Below are positions 25,981 to 35,269 of a DNA stretch of 64,000 nucleotides, in pieces. This DNA comes from CAIQJJ01 sp964606085 (GTDB lineage: Bacteria > Chloroflexota > Anaerolineae > Anaerolineales > UBA4823). Position numbers and translations under genes: made by a program. The notes under the pieces were generated by a model that saw only the letters and a list, made by a program, of their open reading frames with translations, had not been told where the DNA came from and did not search any database. The first letter of the stretch is position 1, and every line of letters begins with the position of its first letter. Location: contig CAZSFD010000008.1 in the NCBI GenBank assembly GCA_964606085.1, forward strand, positions 1 through 64,000, in the 5' to 3' direction.

Positions 25981-28260
25981 TTACGGCACCAGCTTGATCT
26001 CGTCAATGTAGAAAATGGGCTGCGAACTGCCTGTGCGTTCCTGGAAATTGATGCGGGCGATGGTGGATGGATTACCCACCTGGCTGAGGTTGATCGTCAC
26101 CAAAGTCCATTGGTTGGCGGGGGCGTCTACACTGACCGAGGCGCTCTGGCCGCCGGAATCGCTGGTGTTGATGTAGAAGTTGAATTGACGCGTGCCGCTG
26201 CTACCGCCGTGAACGTAGAAGGTGATCTTGCTATATCCGGCTGTGCTTTGGCCGCCAGATTTGCGCAGCGAAAGCCCCGCCCAGCCAGAAGTATAGGTGA
26301 CGGCAATGGATTTGCTGCCCGCCTGCACCGGCGACGAATTGTTCAGGTTGACCGTGGTGCTCCATGACCAGTTTTCCCAGGTGGTCGAATCGCCGTAGAT
26401 GGTCAGGCTGCTGGCCGAGGGCGTGTTGGTGCGGGTGGGGGTTGGCGGGACGGGGGTATTGGTGCGCGTTGGGGTTGGCGGAACGGGGGTGTTGGTGCGG
26501 GTGGCCGTCGGTGGGACGGGGGTGTTCGTCGGCGGAATGGGGGTGTTGGTTGGGCTGCTGCCGCCGACATTCTGAATGGCGAAAGGCGCTTCGACGTACC
26601 AGTTGGCGCTGCCATTTTCAAAGTTGGCGTTGACCACCAGGTTCGCGCCGCCACTGATGCCCACGAAGGCGTCATCCAGGTACATATCCTGCCCGGAGGT
26701 GCCGTTGGTCAGGCGGAAGCCGACTTTGCTATTGCTGCCGCTGCTGAAGTTGACGGCGCATTCGCTGTAGGCGCTGCCAGCCGTGCAGCGCGTGGAGGCT
26801 AACTGCGTCCCCCAGGCATCGGCATGAACGACGAGGTCCACCTGGCCGCTGCCTTTGATCCAGATGGCGGCCTTGTAGCTGGTGTTCGAGGTCACGCTAA
26901 CCTGCTGGTGGACATTCTTCCAGTTGCCGGTGGAGTTGACCAGGCGCACCGCCCACGATCCGCTGCGAGCGTTGCCGCTGCCCGAAATGGTTGTGGCCGT
27001 TGGCGGAATGGGGGTGTTGGTGGGCGGAACCGGTGTATGGGTGGGCGCAACTGGCGTGTTGGTAGGGGGAACAGGGGTATTGGTAGGCCCGCTGCCACCG
27101 GGGTAAACCAGGCTGGCATGGTTGTTGTAGAAAGCCGTGCTGCCGCTGGCAATGTCATTGGCCAGCGTGCCGCAGCCATCTGAGCCAGCGCCGTTGGATG
27201 TCCACGACATCAGCCCTTGCCAGCCTTTGAGATAGGCGTTTTCGTGCGCCTGGGTCATGTTCATCAGCAGGTTCGAGCCATTGCCGCAGGTGCCAGCCGT
27301 GCCATCGTAAATGCCCAGGCCGGGGTTCTCACCCAGCATGTTTAATTTATCGGTTGCCATGCCATATTCAGCCGGGGTCTTGTGGAAGGGTGATGACCAG
27401 TATTGGTACATCCAGGAATACCAGTGGACAGAATAGAAATCGAGGCGGGCATCGGGGTCGTTGACCTGGGCCTGCAAGGCGCTGTCGCTGACTTTGTTGC
27501 CCTGGCAGCCGGAACAGGCGCTGCCGTTGTATTTCACCATCGCCACCCCCACGGTGACCAGCACATTGCTGTTTTCGTGGATGTATTGGGCGCCTTTGGC
27601 AAAGTATTTTTGCAGCCGCGCCCAGGTGGCCGGGCCGCCTTCGGTATCTGCCGCCCAATCGGGTTCATTCATCAGGTCAATGGACCATAGATAGGGGTTG
27701 TCTTTATAGCGGCTGATGAAGGTTGCCAGGTAGTTGTTGATGTAAGAGTCGATGTTGGCGTCGCTGTTGATCCAGTTGCGCCAGCGCTGGTAGTTGGTAT
27801 GATAATCTTTGAAGTGATCGAATGACAGCAAGGTTGCCATGACGTAGACGCCCTTGCTTTGCGCCAGGCTGAAGAAATCGTCCAGGTTGTTCCAGTGGGC
27901 GGTGGTTGCGCCGGAGATGTAGCCGTTGCTGTCAATGTTGATGCCCACTTCACCGTTGCAGGTGATCCAGACCCGCGTGGCGTTGATCTTGGCCGCTTTC
28001 AGGGCGTCGAAGTGGCTGCTCCACCAGGCCGAATCATACTCGCCGCCAAAATCATTCCAGTTATCCCACGGCGTGTTGACGCCGTTCATCCAGATGCGCT
28101 GCCCCCCGGCCATAAACTGTCCATTCGAGATGGTAATGCGGTCGCCATAGGCAGCCTGCGCTTTCGAGGCTGGCTGCGTCAGCATCAGCCCGCCAAACAG
28201 CAGCAAAGATACCAGCAAAAGGGTGAAGAAACGAATAACGATGGGACGAAACATACGCAA
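25981..28260 (-). CDS. Secreted modular GH5-like glycoside hydrolase (mannanase/glucanase type) with two carbohydrate-binding regions
   Basis: 759 residues. A signal peptide (to about residue 36, ending SKAQA) leads into a GH5-type TIM barrel (37-395): WMNGVNTPWDNW, RVWITCNGE, the acid/base Glu199 in LMNEPDW and the nucleophile Glu311 in MLGENPG. It resembles fungal/bacterial GH5 endo-beta-mannanases. A PTNTPVPP linker follows, then a beta-sandwich of CBM4/9 type (about 428-565, YLDDAFVGISGGANLVVNANFE), a second TNTPVPPTPTR linker, and a C-terminal beta-sandwich (626-759) ending IFYIDEIKLVP. It acts outside the cell on beta-mannan or beta-glucan; the exact substrate is uncertain. An AAGGAG ribosome site precedes the start. 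Confidence 0.88.
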   Translation of the reverse strand: MRMFRPIVIRFFTLLLVSLLLFGGLMLTQPASKAQAAYGDRITISNGQFMAGGQRIWMNGVNTPWDNWNDFGGEYDSAWWSSHFDALKAAKINATRVWITCNGEVGINIDSNGYISGATTAHWNNLDDFFSLAQSKGVYVMATLLSFDHFKDYHTNYQRWRNWINSDANIDSYINNYLATFISRYKDNPYLWSIDLMNEPDWAADTEGGPATWARLQKYFAKGAQYIHENSNVLVTVGVAMVKYNGSACSGCQGNKVSDSALQAQVNDPDARLDFYSVHWYSWMYQYWSSPFHKTPAEYGMATDKLNMLGENPGLGIYDGTAGTCGNGSNLLMNMTQAHENAYLKGWQGLMSWTSNGAGSDGCGTLANDIASGSTAFYNNHASLVYPGGSGPTNTPVPPTNTPVAPTHTPVPPTNTPIPPTATTISGSGNARSGSWAVRLVNSTGNWKNVHQQVSVTSNTSYKAAIWIKGSGQVDLVVHADAWGTQLASTRCTAGSAYSECAVNFSSGSNSKVGFRLTNGTSGQDMYLDDAFVGISGGANLVVNANFENGSANWYVEAPFAIQNVGGSSPTNTPIPPTNTPVPPTATRTNTPVPPTPTRTNTPVPPTPTRTNTPSASSLTIYGDSTTWENWSWSTTVNLNNSSPVQAGSKSIAVTYTSGWAGLSLRKSGGQSTAGYSKITFYVHGGSSGTRQFNFYINTSDSGGQSASVSVDAPANQWTLVTINLSQVGNPSTIARINFQERTGSSQPIFYIDEIKLVP

Positions 28261-28408
28261 CTCCTTGGGAAAAATTGGGAAGGGATGGTTGGTTTATCTA
28301 TTGTAGAGAAAAGCAGGCACCGTAAAGCCCCAATAGCGTACCAATTCCATTTCATCGAATGGGTTATACTTGCCCCATCACATCCCCACTAACTTCTCAA
28401 ACCTGACC

Positions 28409-31006
28409 ATGCCCACCCAACCTTTTGAATGGGACGAAGACCATCTCAAGGCGCTGCTGCAACTGGCCCGCGCGCCCGCCAGCCTGCTGGCCGAACCCGC
28501 CGCGCAAGCCTGGATACGCGCCCAGGGTGGGCTGGGCGCTGTTCAGGCCGCGCTGCAAACCTGCCCGCTGCTCACCGAGCGCGAGCGCAATTTGCTGCGC
28601 GTCATCCTGCGCCACCCCGACCAGCTATCCGATTTCTACGCCAACCAACTGTCCATTGGGCGCAATACGTATTTCCGCTACCTGGCCCAACTGCTGCCCA
28701 AGCTCGTCCAACATCTCAACGAGGGCATGAACCCACTTCAGGCGGCCAGTTCAGCCACCAGCCGCATGCCCGTGCCGATCACGTCGTACATTGACTCACA
28801 CGGGGCAGAAAAGGCCGTGGTCAACCTGCTGCATCAGCCCCAGGTGCGCCTGCTGACGTTGACCGGGCCGGGCGGCGTGGGCAAAACCCGCCTGGCGCTC
28901 CAATCTGCTGCCAGGCTGATCCCCCCCTTCGAGCGGGTGGCCTTTCTGTCGCTGGCCGCCATCGAAGAACGCAACCAACTGCCCAGCCAGATTGCCTACA
29001 CGCTTAAATTGACCCAAGTCGCCGGGCAGTCGTTGATAGATGTGATCATCGCACACCTGCAAACCAGCAAAACCCTGCTCATTTTCGACAACTTTGAACA
29101 TCTGCTGCCGGCCGCCACGCTGGTCAGTGAATTGCTGCAAGCCGTTCCCAGCCTGAGCGCCCTGGTCACCAGCCGCCAACGCCTGCATCTGTATGGGGAA
29201 TTTGAATACCCGGTGGCGCTGCTCTCGCTGCCGCCCATCACGCCGGTGCAAGCACCTGAAGAATTAATGCACTATGCCGCCGTGCGCCTGTTTGTCGAGC
29301 GCGCCCAGGCGGCGCAATATGGCTTCACGCTCAACCGCGACAACGCCGCCGAAATCGTCCAGATTTGCTATCACCTCGACGGCCTGCCGTTGGCCATCGA
29401 ATTGGGCGCTTCGCAGGTCAGGAAGTTCACCACGGGGCAAATCCTGGCGCAACTGCAAGACCGCCTGGCTTTTTTGGCCGATGGGCCGCGCGACCTGCCT
29501 ACCCGGCACCGCGCCCTGCGCAACACCATCGAGTGGGGCTACCGCCAACTCAACGCCGATGAGAAGGTTGTCTTCCAACGCCTGTCCGTTTTCGCTGACA
29601 GTTTTTCGGTGCAGGCGGCCCGGGCTGTGTGCCAGTGCGATGATATCGAATCTATTCTGGATGGCCTCTTTGGGAAAAGCCTGCTGCTGGGCGAACCGTC
29701 GGGTAACGCTCAGGAAGCCAGCGGCCAGCGGATGACGATGCTGAACACGCTGCGTGAATATGCCCTGGAGCAATTGCAAGCCTCTCCAGATGCCGACGAA
29801 ACCTACAGCAGTTACATACGCTTCTACGAACAGCAGATTTCTCAGACCGAGGCCGAATACTACAACCCCATGGCTGGCAGCGTTGAACACCAAAAAGCCC
29901 TGATGCAATGGTTCAAGCGCGAACACGCCAACATCCAGGCCGCGCTCAAGTGGGCGCTGAACAGCGGTCAGGTTCACCGGGCGGCGCACATCATGGGCGG
30001 GTTGTGGCGGTTCTGGCAAAACCTGGGCTACTACGATGAAGCCATCTACTGGCTGCAACGCATCCTGGCGCAATACCCCCCCTCCACCGCACCCGCATAC
30101 CTGAAACTTGTCTGGGCGGCCGGCTGGATTTACCGGCTCAAAAGCGAAAGCGATTTTGAACAAGCCCGCCACTGGTTCGAAAGCGGCCTGAAGCTGGCGC
30201 AAACCGCCGGAAACACCTATTTCATCTGCCTGTTGTCCCAGGGCCTGGCCGATGTCGAAAGCCGCACCAATCATTATGCCGAGGCCGCCAGCCTCTTCCG
30301 GCGCAGCCTGGCCCTGGCCGAAGCATTGCACAACGAGGAAGAAATCGCCTGGACGCTGATCGGGCTGGGGCGTGTGCTGCGCCATTTGAGGCAAACAGAT
30401 GAGGCACGCGCCTGCCTGGAACGCAGCCTGCACACCTTTCAGCGTATCGGCCATCACCTGGGGAAGATGAGCGCCCTGGGGCATATCGGACGGATCGCCT
30501 TACATCAGGGCCAACTGACCGATGCACAGGCCTTCTTGCAGCAGGCTTACGACCTCTCGTGCAACTTGTTTGACAAGCGCACCTCACACGCCGCTATGCT
30601 GCTCGAGGGCCTGATTTATACCGCCATGCAAGCGCAGCAATATGACCAGGCAGCTCAATTGATGAAAGAACTGTTTGAAATCTCCAAAGGGATACGCTTC
30701 ACAGGCACGATCTACGGACTGGAATGCTGCGGCTGGCTGGCGGCACGGCATGGCGACGAACGAACAGCCGTGCAATTTTATGCTGGCGCGCACGCCTTCT
30801 ACGTTGGCGAGACCAGCGGCTATTTGCAAGGTTCGATGTTCTGGGAACTGCGCCCGCAACAAGAGGCCGAGCGCGATGCCATGCTGCAACAACTTCGCCA
30901 GCAATTGCCCACGCATAGCTACCAATCCGCCTGGCAAGAAGGCCACGCCCGCGATTTGCGCGACATCTTGCAGCAGGCCATCCATTGGCTGCAAACCGTT
31001 CGGTAA
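28409..31006 (+). CDS. STAND-class ATPase regulator with tetratricopeptide-like C-terminus
   Basis: About 865 residues from the ATG at 28409; an upstream TTG at 28370 falls in a TATACT -10-like box (28365-28370) and is rejected. The N-terminal 110 residues are helical and may hold a divergent helix-turn-helix (LSIGRNTYFRYLAQLLP). Then comes an NB-ARC-like NTPase: Walker A LTGPGGVGKTRLAL, Walker B KTLLIFDNFEHLL, sensor LVTSRQRL, and GLPLAIELGASQVRKF, as in AfsR/LuxR-type STAND regulators. The C-terminal 450 residues are TPR-like (AEAASLFRRSLALAEALHNEEE). No LuxR or BTAD DNA-binding domain is recognised. It probably oligomerises on ligand and ATP binding to control genes. Confidence 0.82.
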   Translation: MPTQPFEWDEDHLKALLQLARAPASLLAEPAAQAWIRAQGGLGAVQAALQTCPLLTERERNLLRVILRHPDQLSDFYANQLSIGRNTYFRYLAQLLPKLVQHLNEGMNPLQAASSATSRMPVPITSYIDSHGAEKAVVNLLHQPQVRLLTLTGPGGVGKTRLALQSAARLIPPFERVAFLSLAAIEERNQLPSQIAYTLKLTQVAGQSLIDVIIAHLQTSKTLLIFDNFEHLLPAATLVSELLQAVPSLSALVTSRQRLHLYGEFEYPVALLSLPPITPVQAPEELMHYAAVRLFVERAQAAQYGFTLNRDNAAEIVQICYHLDGLPLAIELGASQVRKFTTGQILAQLQDRLAFLADGPRDLPTRHRALRNTIEWGYRQLNADEKVVFQRLSVFADSFSVQAARAVCQCDDIESILDGLFGKSLLLGEPSGNAQEASGQRMTMLNTLREYALEQLQASPDADETYSSYIRFYEQQISQTEAEYYNPMAGSVEHQKALMQWFKREHANIQAALKWALNSGQVHRAAHIMGGLWRFWQNLGYYDEAIYWLQRILAQYPPSTAPAYLKLVWAAGWIYRLKSESDFEQARHWFESGLKLAQTAGNTYFICLLSQGLADVESRTNHYAEAASLFRRSLALAEALHNEEEIAWTLIGLGRVLRHLRQTDEARACLERSLHTFQRIGHHLGKMSALGHIGRIALHQGQLTDAQAFLQQAYDLSCNLFDKRTSHAAMLLEGLIYTAMQAQQYDQAAQLMKELFEISKGIRFTGTIYGLECCGWLAARHGDERTAVQFYAGAHAFYVGETSGYLQGSMFWELRPQQEAERDAMLQQLRQQLPTHSYQSAWQEGHARDLRDILQQAIHWLQTVR

Positions 31007-31025
31007 CACGCCGCGAGAACGCCGA

Positions 31026-31056
31026 GAGAACAGCGTTCTCAGAGAACGCAGTTCTC
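31026..31056. promoter_or_regulatory. Tandem operator-like dyads GAGAAC-N3-GTTCTC
   Basis: Two identical 15-bp dyads lie at 31026-31040 and 31042-31056, centres 16 bp apart, and a further half-site GAGAAC is at 31015-31020. A TAAAAT -10-like box follows at 31075-31080. The second dyad overlaps the expected -35 position, so a dimeric regulator could control the phosphatase-channel trio from here. The binding protein is not known. Confidence 0.6.
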
Positions 31057-31090
31057 CATTCACAATGAACATAGTAAAATGGGGGACATT

Positions 31091-31795
31091 ATGGAAATAC
31101 AAATCGCAGCAGCTAAGGTCAACAAATACGCCACCTCCGAAAGCGGCGATACCATTGAGGTCATTGAGCGACCCAACGGCGGCGTTTCGATTGTGATGGC
31201 CGATGGGCAAAGCTCAGGGCGAGGGGCCAAGACGCTGTCATCGCTGGCGGTGCGCAAGGTGTTGGCGCTCATTTCAGATGGCGTGCGCGATGGCGCGGCG
31301 GCGCGGGCCGCCTCAGATGCGCTCTTCACCGAGCGCAAGGGCAAGGTATCGGCCACGCTCAACATCATCTCTGCCGATATGCAAACCAGGACCCTCGTCA
31401 TCACCCGCAACAACCCGGTGCCCATGCAGATCGCCCACCACGAAACGATCACCTGTCTGTGTGATGAGAGCAAACCGATTGGCCTCTACCGCGACACCCG
31501 CCCTTCCATTTGCGAATGGCCGCTCGAAGCAGGGCTGACTGCCGTGGCCTACACCGACGGGCTGGTGCATTGCGGCTCACGCTACGGCGAACACCTCGAC
31601 ATCGAACTCCATCTCAAAGCCTTGCTCGAAGAAGAACGCGCCTCGCCGCAGCACATCGCCGATTCGCTGCTCGAACAGGCCATCCAGCTTGACCAGGGCC
31701 GCCCGGTGGACGACATCAGCATCATTGTCTTGCGCGTGAGCAGTTTCGATGGCGATGCCGTGCGGCGCATGTCGGTGCGCCTGCCGCTGCGATGA
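31091..31795 (+). CDS. SpoIIE/PP2C-like protein phosphatase
   Basis: 234 residues from the ATG at 31091, preceded by a GGGGG ribosome-site-like run 5 nt upstream (an ATG at 31079 would add four residues). The fold signature of PP2C-type phosphatases is present: VMADGQSSGRGAK with the first metal-binding Asp, TLVITRNNPVPMQI, LEAGLTAVAYTDGLVHC, and the C-terminal DDISIIVLRV with the second Asp pair. It is a short stand-alone catalytic domain with no sensor, so it should be cytosolic and act on Ser/Thr-phosphorylated proteins. It overlaps the next gene by 4 bp. The Hanks kinase at 10744-12642 is a possible counterpart, by inference only. Confidence 0.85.
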   Translation: MEIQIAAAKVNKYATSESGDTIEVIERPNGGVSIVMADGQSSGRGAKTLSSLAVRKVLALISDGVRDGAAARAASDALFTERKGKVSATLNIISADMQTRTLVITRNNPVPMQIAHHETITCLCDESKPIGLYRDTRPSICEWPLEAGLTAVAYTDGLVHCGSRYGEHLDIELHLKALLEEERASPQHIADSLLEQAIQLDQGRPVDDISIIVLRVSSFDGDAVRRMSVRLPLR

Positions 31796-32865
31796 AAAAG
31801 CAACCCGCCCGAAAGACCATCTCAGCACGCTGGCGCGCATTGCGAGCCAGCCTGCGCGATACCCTGGTGCTGTTACGACAATTCGCCTGGCCGCTCCTGG
31901 CTTTTGCAATCACCGTCATCGGTGGGGGAACCCTCTATTATTTTTTAGCCGAACTCGCCGGCGAAAACCTGCACAACCTCCCCGAAGCCATTTATCGCGC
32001 CTTGTTGATGACCTTCTTGCAGGCGGGCGATTTTCCCAAAACCGGCTATCTCGAAATTTTCTACTTTGCCATGCCCATCATCGGGCTGGTACTCCTGGCC
32101 CAGGGCATGGCCGATTTTGGCGTGGTGTTCTTCAACCGGCGTTCGCGCAGCAAGGAATGGGAAATGGCCGTAGCATCTACCTATAACCGTCACATCGTTC
32201 TGATCGGCCTGGGGCATTTGGGCTTTCGCGTGGCCCGCCACCTGCATGAAATGGGGCAAGAGACCGTCGTCGTCGAAGTCAACCCCAACGCCGATCTGGT
32301 CGCGGCGATCAAAGAACTGGGCATTCCGGTCATCCACGATGACGGCGCCCGCATCAGCATCCTCGAAGCCGCCGGGGTAGCCAAAGCCCGCGCCATCTTG
32401 CTTTGCACGCAAAACGACAGCCTGAATTTGCAGATCGCCCTCAAGGCCCGGCGCATGAACCCCGGCATTGCCGTTGTACTGCGCATCTTTGAAGATGAGT
32501 TTGCCGAAGCGCTGCAAGACCAGTTTCACTTCACCGCCTTCAGCGCCACCGGCATGGCCGCCCCGGCCTTCGCCGCCGCCGCCGCCGGCATGGATATGAC
32601 CCGCCCGCTCACCATCGAAGGCGAAACGCTCAGCCTGGCGCGCCTGGCCATTGGCCCAAACTCTGCGTTGACCGTTTATACGGTTGGCGAGTTGGAAACA
32701 CGCTTCAATGTCAGTGTTGTCTTGCTCCGGCGCAATGGCCAATCAGACCTGCACCCAGCCGCCGAAACGCTTTTGCTGCCTGGCGATTCCCTGGGCATTT
32801 TGGGCGGCCCCGGCGAACTGAGCCTGTTGAGCATGGGCAATCACGGCGAATTAGCCAGAAAATAG
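31792..32865 (+). CDS. Two-TM channel-like protein with RCK (TrkA-N/TrkA-C) domains
   Basis: 357 residues. A basic N-terminus is followed by membrane helix 1 (WPLLAFAITVIGGGTLYYFL, about 32-51), a re-entrant-like segment and helix 2 (FAMPIIGLVLLAQGMADFGV, about 86-105). A TrkA-N Rossmann domain starts at about 125 (HIVLIGLGHLGFRVARHL, then VVVEVNPNADL), and a TrkA-C domain occupies about 275-355. This is the architecture of MthK/Kch-type potassium channels. The pore loop, however, reads TFLQAGDFP and lacks the TVGYG potassium filter, so ion selectivity is unclear. It overlaps the phosphatase gene by 4 bp. Confidence 0.85.
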   Translation: MKKQPARKTISARWRALRASLRDTLVLLRQFAWPLLAFAITVIGGGTLYYFLAELAGENLHNLPEAIYRALLMTFLQAGDFPKTGYLEIFYFAMPIIGLVLLAQGMADFGVVFFNRRSRSKEWEMAVASTYNRHIVLIGLGHLGFRVARHLHEMGQETVVVEVNPNADLVAAIKELGIPVIHDDGARISILEAAGVAKARAILLCTQNDSLNLQIALKARRMNPGIAVVLRIFEDEFAEALQDQFHFTAFSATGMAAPAFAAAAAGMDMTRPLTIEGETLSLARLAIGPNSALTVYTVGELETRFNVSVVLLRRNGQSDLHPAAETLLLPGDSLGILGGPGELSLLSMGNHGELARK

Positions 32866-32873
32866 GCCCCATC

Positions 32874-33248
32874 TTGCCAGACGATTCAACGCCTGATCCG
32901 AAACAGCTTAAAATTGGTCTCGTGGGACCGTGCGGGGCGGGAAAAACCACGATTGCTCATTTATTGCGCCAAAACGGATGCACACGCGTCAAACACATTG
33001 CCCAGGAACACTCCTTTGTCCCGGCCATGTGGCAGCGCCTGGTGGCCCCCGATGTGCTGGTTTTTCTGGATGTTTCCTACGAAAACACGGTCAAACGCCG
33101 CGCCCTCCATTGGACGCCACACGAATATGACGAGCAAATCCACCGTCTGCGCCACGCCCGCCAGCACGCCGACCTGGTGATAGACACCAACTCCCTGGCC
33201 GCGGAGGATGTGCTGCGCCGTATTCTGCTATTTTTACAAGAACGGTAG
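32874..33248 (+). CDS. Small P-loop NTPase/kinase-like protein
   Basis: 124 residues with a TTG start 8 bp after the channel gene. Walker A is GLVGPCGAGKTTIAHLL at about 15-31. VLVFLDVSYENTVKRR at about 62-77 resembles the beta3 and LID region of small nucleoside or shikimate-type kinases. The protein is short for a kinase and lacks a recognisable substrate-binding signature. Tight packing with the phosphatase and channel genes suggests a three-gene unit. Start choice is moderately sure: no in-frame ATG occurs before the P-loop. Confidence 0.65.
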   Translation: MPDDSTPDPKQLKIGLVGPCGAGKTTIAHLLRQNGCTRVKHIAQEHSFVPAMWQRLVAPDVLVFLDVSYENTVKRRALHWTPHEYDEQIHRLRHARQHADLVIDTNSLAAEDVLRRILLFLQER

Positions 33249-33265
33249 GGCGAAATTCGCCTTAC

Positions 33266-33730
33266 CTAAATTCCCCCGCCATCTTGCCACGCCTGCTCAT
33301 TCACCGGCTGGTTCGATAGCGGGCGACCGGCGTAGACATCCGCTAACGTGGCCTGTTCCATCAGGCGAGCCGTCAGGTTACGGATTTCGAGGAAGACCCG
33401 CCGAAAACGGCAGACCGGCTCCTGGCTGCAAGCCTGATACTCTTTGACCGAGACACAATGAATGGGGGCGAGGATATTATCGAAATAGCGCACCACCTGG
33501 CCCAGGGCAATCTGCTCAGGCGGCAGGGCCAGCGAGTATCCGCCATTTTTGCCCGGCAGACTGTCTACCCAGCCCTGCGATTTGAGATCAAGCATGATGT
33601 GTTCGAGAAAGCGTTTGGGCACCTCATTGCGCTCGGCCAATTGGCGAATGGAGACCGGCTGGCGGCCATAAAATTCCACCAATGTAAACAAAACCCGCAA
33701 GGCATAATCGGTCTGGCGCGAAATTTTCAT
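33266..33730 (-). CDS. Rrf2-family transcription regulator with three-cysteine Fe-S-type motif
   Basis: 154 residues from the ATG at 33730 (MKISRQTDYALRVLFTL), which overlaps the permease stop by 4 bp. The N-terminal winged helix contains the Rrf2 signature with IRQLAERNEVPKRFLEHIML; the wing reads GKNGGYSLALPPEQI. Three cysteines, HCVSVKEYQACSQEPVCRF (C-x8-C-x5-C), sit where IscR and NsrR bind an Fe-S cluster. It is the last gene of a sulfonate/nitrate-type ABC operon, so it likely autoregulates that operon in response to sulfur, nitrogen-oxide or Fe-S status. A dyad over the promoter start site is a candidate operator. Confidence 0.88.
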   Translation of the reverse strand: MKISRQTDYALRVLFTLVEFYGRQPVSIRQLAERNEVPKRFLEHIMLDLKSQGWVDSLPGKNGGYSLALPPEQIALGQVVRYFDNILAPIHCVSVKEYQACSQEPVCRFRRVFLEIRNLTARLMEQATLADVYAGRPLSNQPVNEQAWQDGGGI

Positions 33731-34515
33731 GCCAACCCCCAACGCTCACGCACACGCCGCTCGATCACGCCAAACAGCCAGCGGTCGCTGATCAATCCCA
33801 GGGCGATGATCACGCCAATGACCGCCATCACCTGGCTCATATCGTTGAGTTCGCGGCCCATCATCAGCAACTTACCCAGGCCGGGCAGCGTGTAGAGCAA
33901 TTCGCCGGCCATCAGCGACCGCCAGGCGAACGACCAGCCCAATTTCATGCCGGTGATGATGGATGGCAGCGCCGCCGGAAAAATCACCGAAGCATATAGA
34001 CGCAACCCACGCGCCCCCAGGTTGCGCGCCGCCTGCATGTAGACCGGGGCCGTGTTGCGAATGCCATCTTCTGTAGATTGGGTGATCGAAAAGACCGCCC
34101 CCATCACCACCACGAACAGGATCGCCCGCTGGTTCAGGCCAAACCACAGCAACGCCAACGGCAGCCAGCAAATGCTGGGCAGCGTCTGCATCCCCATCAC
34201 CAGCAGGCCAAAGGTTTCTTTCAACCAGCGCACCTGGGCCAGCAAGATGCCCAGCACCAGCCCAATCACCAGCGCGATCAGATAGCCTTCGATCAGCCGC
34301 CACAAACTGCCCTGGATGGCGATCCAAAACGTGCCTTTGCCAAAGCCAACCAGCAAAGCCTCGGCCACCGATGAGGGCGGGGGGAAAATGTATTCCGGCC
34401 ACAAGCGCAAGCGGCACAGCAACTCCCAAAACAGAAATAATCCGACCAGAAAAGCCAGGCGCAGCGCCCACTGGCGGGGGGTATTCAAGGGCAGGCGTTC
34501 AGCCAGCTTTTTCAT
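33727..34515 (-). CDS. ABC transporter permease, SsuC/TauC/NrtB type
   Basis: 262 residues, the usual length. Six membrane helices are visible (for example LRLAFLVGLFLFWELLC, LIALVIGLVLGILLAQV, AILFVVVMGAVFSITQS) with the EAA-loop region AARNLGARGLRLYASVIFPAALPSIITGMKLG that contacts the ATPase. It forms the inner-membrane channel of an importer for sulfonates, taurine, nitrate or related small anions or thiamine precursors; the family cannot be narrowed by sequence alone. It overlaps the ATPase gene by 17 bp and the Rrf2 gene by 4 bp. Confidence 0.9.
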   Translation of the reverse strand: MKKLAERLPLNTPRQWALRLAFLVGLFLFWELLCRLRLWPEYIFPPPSSVAEALLVGFGKGTFWIAIQGSLWRLIEGYLIALVIGLVLGILLAQVRWLKETFGLLVMGMQTLPSICWLPLALLWFGLNQRAILFVVVMGAVFSITQSTEDGIRNTAPVYMQAARNLGARGLRLYASVIFPAALPSIITGMKLGWSFAWRSLMAGELLYTLPGLGKLLMMGRELNDMSQVMAVIGVIIALGLISDRWLFGVIERRVRERWGLA

Positions 34516-35269
34516 GGATCGCCTCCTGACTCAACTTCAAATCCACCGCCACCCGGCGGGCCACCTCGGTCGTGACCGTATCTTCGATCTGGCGCGGGCG
34601 CGGCAGTTCGATGCGATGCGTTGCCACGATGCGCCCCGGATGCGCCGACATCACCAGCACACGGTCGCCCAGCACCACCGCCTCACGCACGTTATGGGTG
34701 ATGAAAACGACCGTTTTGCCCGTTTTTAGCCATACTTCTTGCAATTCGGTGTGCAGCAGGTCGCGCGTGATGGCGTCTAGCGCGCCAAACGGCTCATCGA
34801 GCAGCAGCACCGCCGGATCAACGGCCAGCGCCCGGGCCAGGGCCACACGTTGCTTCATGCCGCCCGAAAGCTCATGCACCCACGCATGGCGGAATTTCTC
34901 CAGATGAACCATATTCAGCAAGCGTGTAGAAATCGCCGCGCGCTCGGCAGGCGGCAGCCCTTTCATGCGCAAACCAAATTCCACATTGGCCTGCACATTC
35001 AGCCAGGGGAACAGCGCCGCATCCTGGAAGATCATCACCCGGCCCGGATCGGTGCCATGCACCGGCTGCCCGCCAAGCAAGATTTCACCACTGGAGGGGG
35101 CTTCGAGGCCAGCCAACAGCCTGAGCAGCGTGCTTTTGCCGCACCCCGATGGGCCGATAATGCACAGAAATTCTCCAGCGGCGATGGTCAGGTCAACGCG
35201 TTCCAGCGCGGTCACCCTGCCGCGCCGGGTTTCAAAGTATTTTTGGGCGGCGCGGATTTCGATTTTCAT
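34499..35269 (-). CDS. ABC transporter ATP-binding protein, SsuB/TauB type
   Basis: 256 residues. Walker A GPSGCGKSTLLRLLAGL at about 38-54, Q-loop VMIFQDAALFPWLNV, ABC signature LSGGMKQRVALARALA at about 139-154, Walker B VLLLDEPFGALD and switch histidine VVFITHNVREAV are all intact. It powers the neighbouring permease. It overlaps the substrate-binding protein gene by 4 bp and the permease gene by 17 bp, so the operon is tightly coupled. Confidence 0.93.
   Translation of the reverse strand: MKIEIRAAQKYFETRRGRVTALERVDLTIAAGEFLCIIGPSGCGKSTLLRLLAGLEAPSSGEILLGGQPVHGTDPGRVMIFQDAALFPWLNVQANVEFGLRMKGLPPAERAAISTRLLNMVHLEKFRHAWVHELSGGMKQRVALARALAVDPAVLLLDEPFGALDAITRDLLHTELQEVWLKTGKTVVFITHNVREAVVLGDRVLVMSAHPGRIVATHRIELPRPRQIEDTVTTEVARRVAVDLKLSQEAIHEKAG

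Noticed and set aside
26400..27090. Short tandem repeats that could suggest a CRISPR array
   Set aside because: They code the TNTP/PTPTR linkers of the secreted GH5 enzyme, with no constant repeat and unique spacers.
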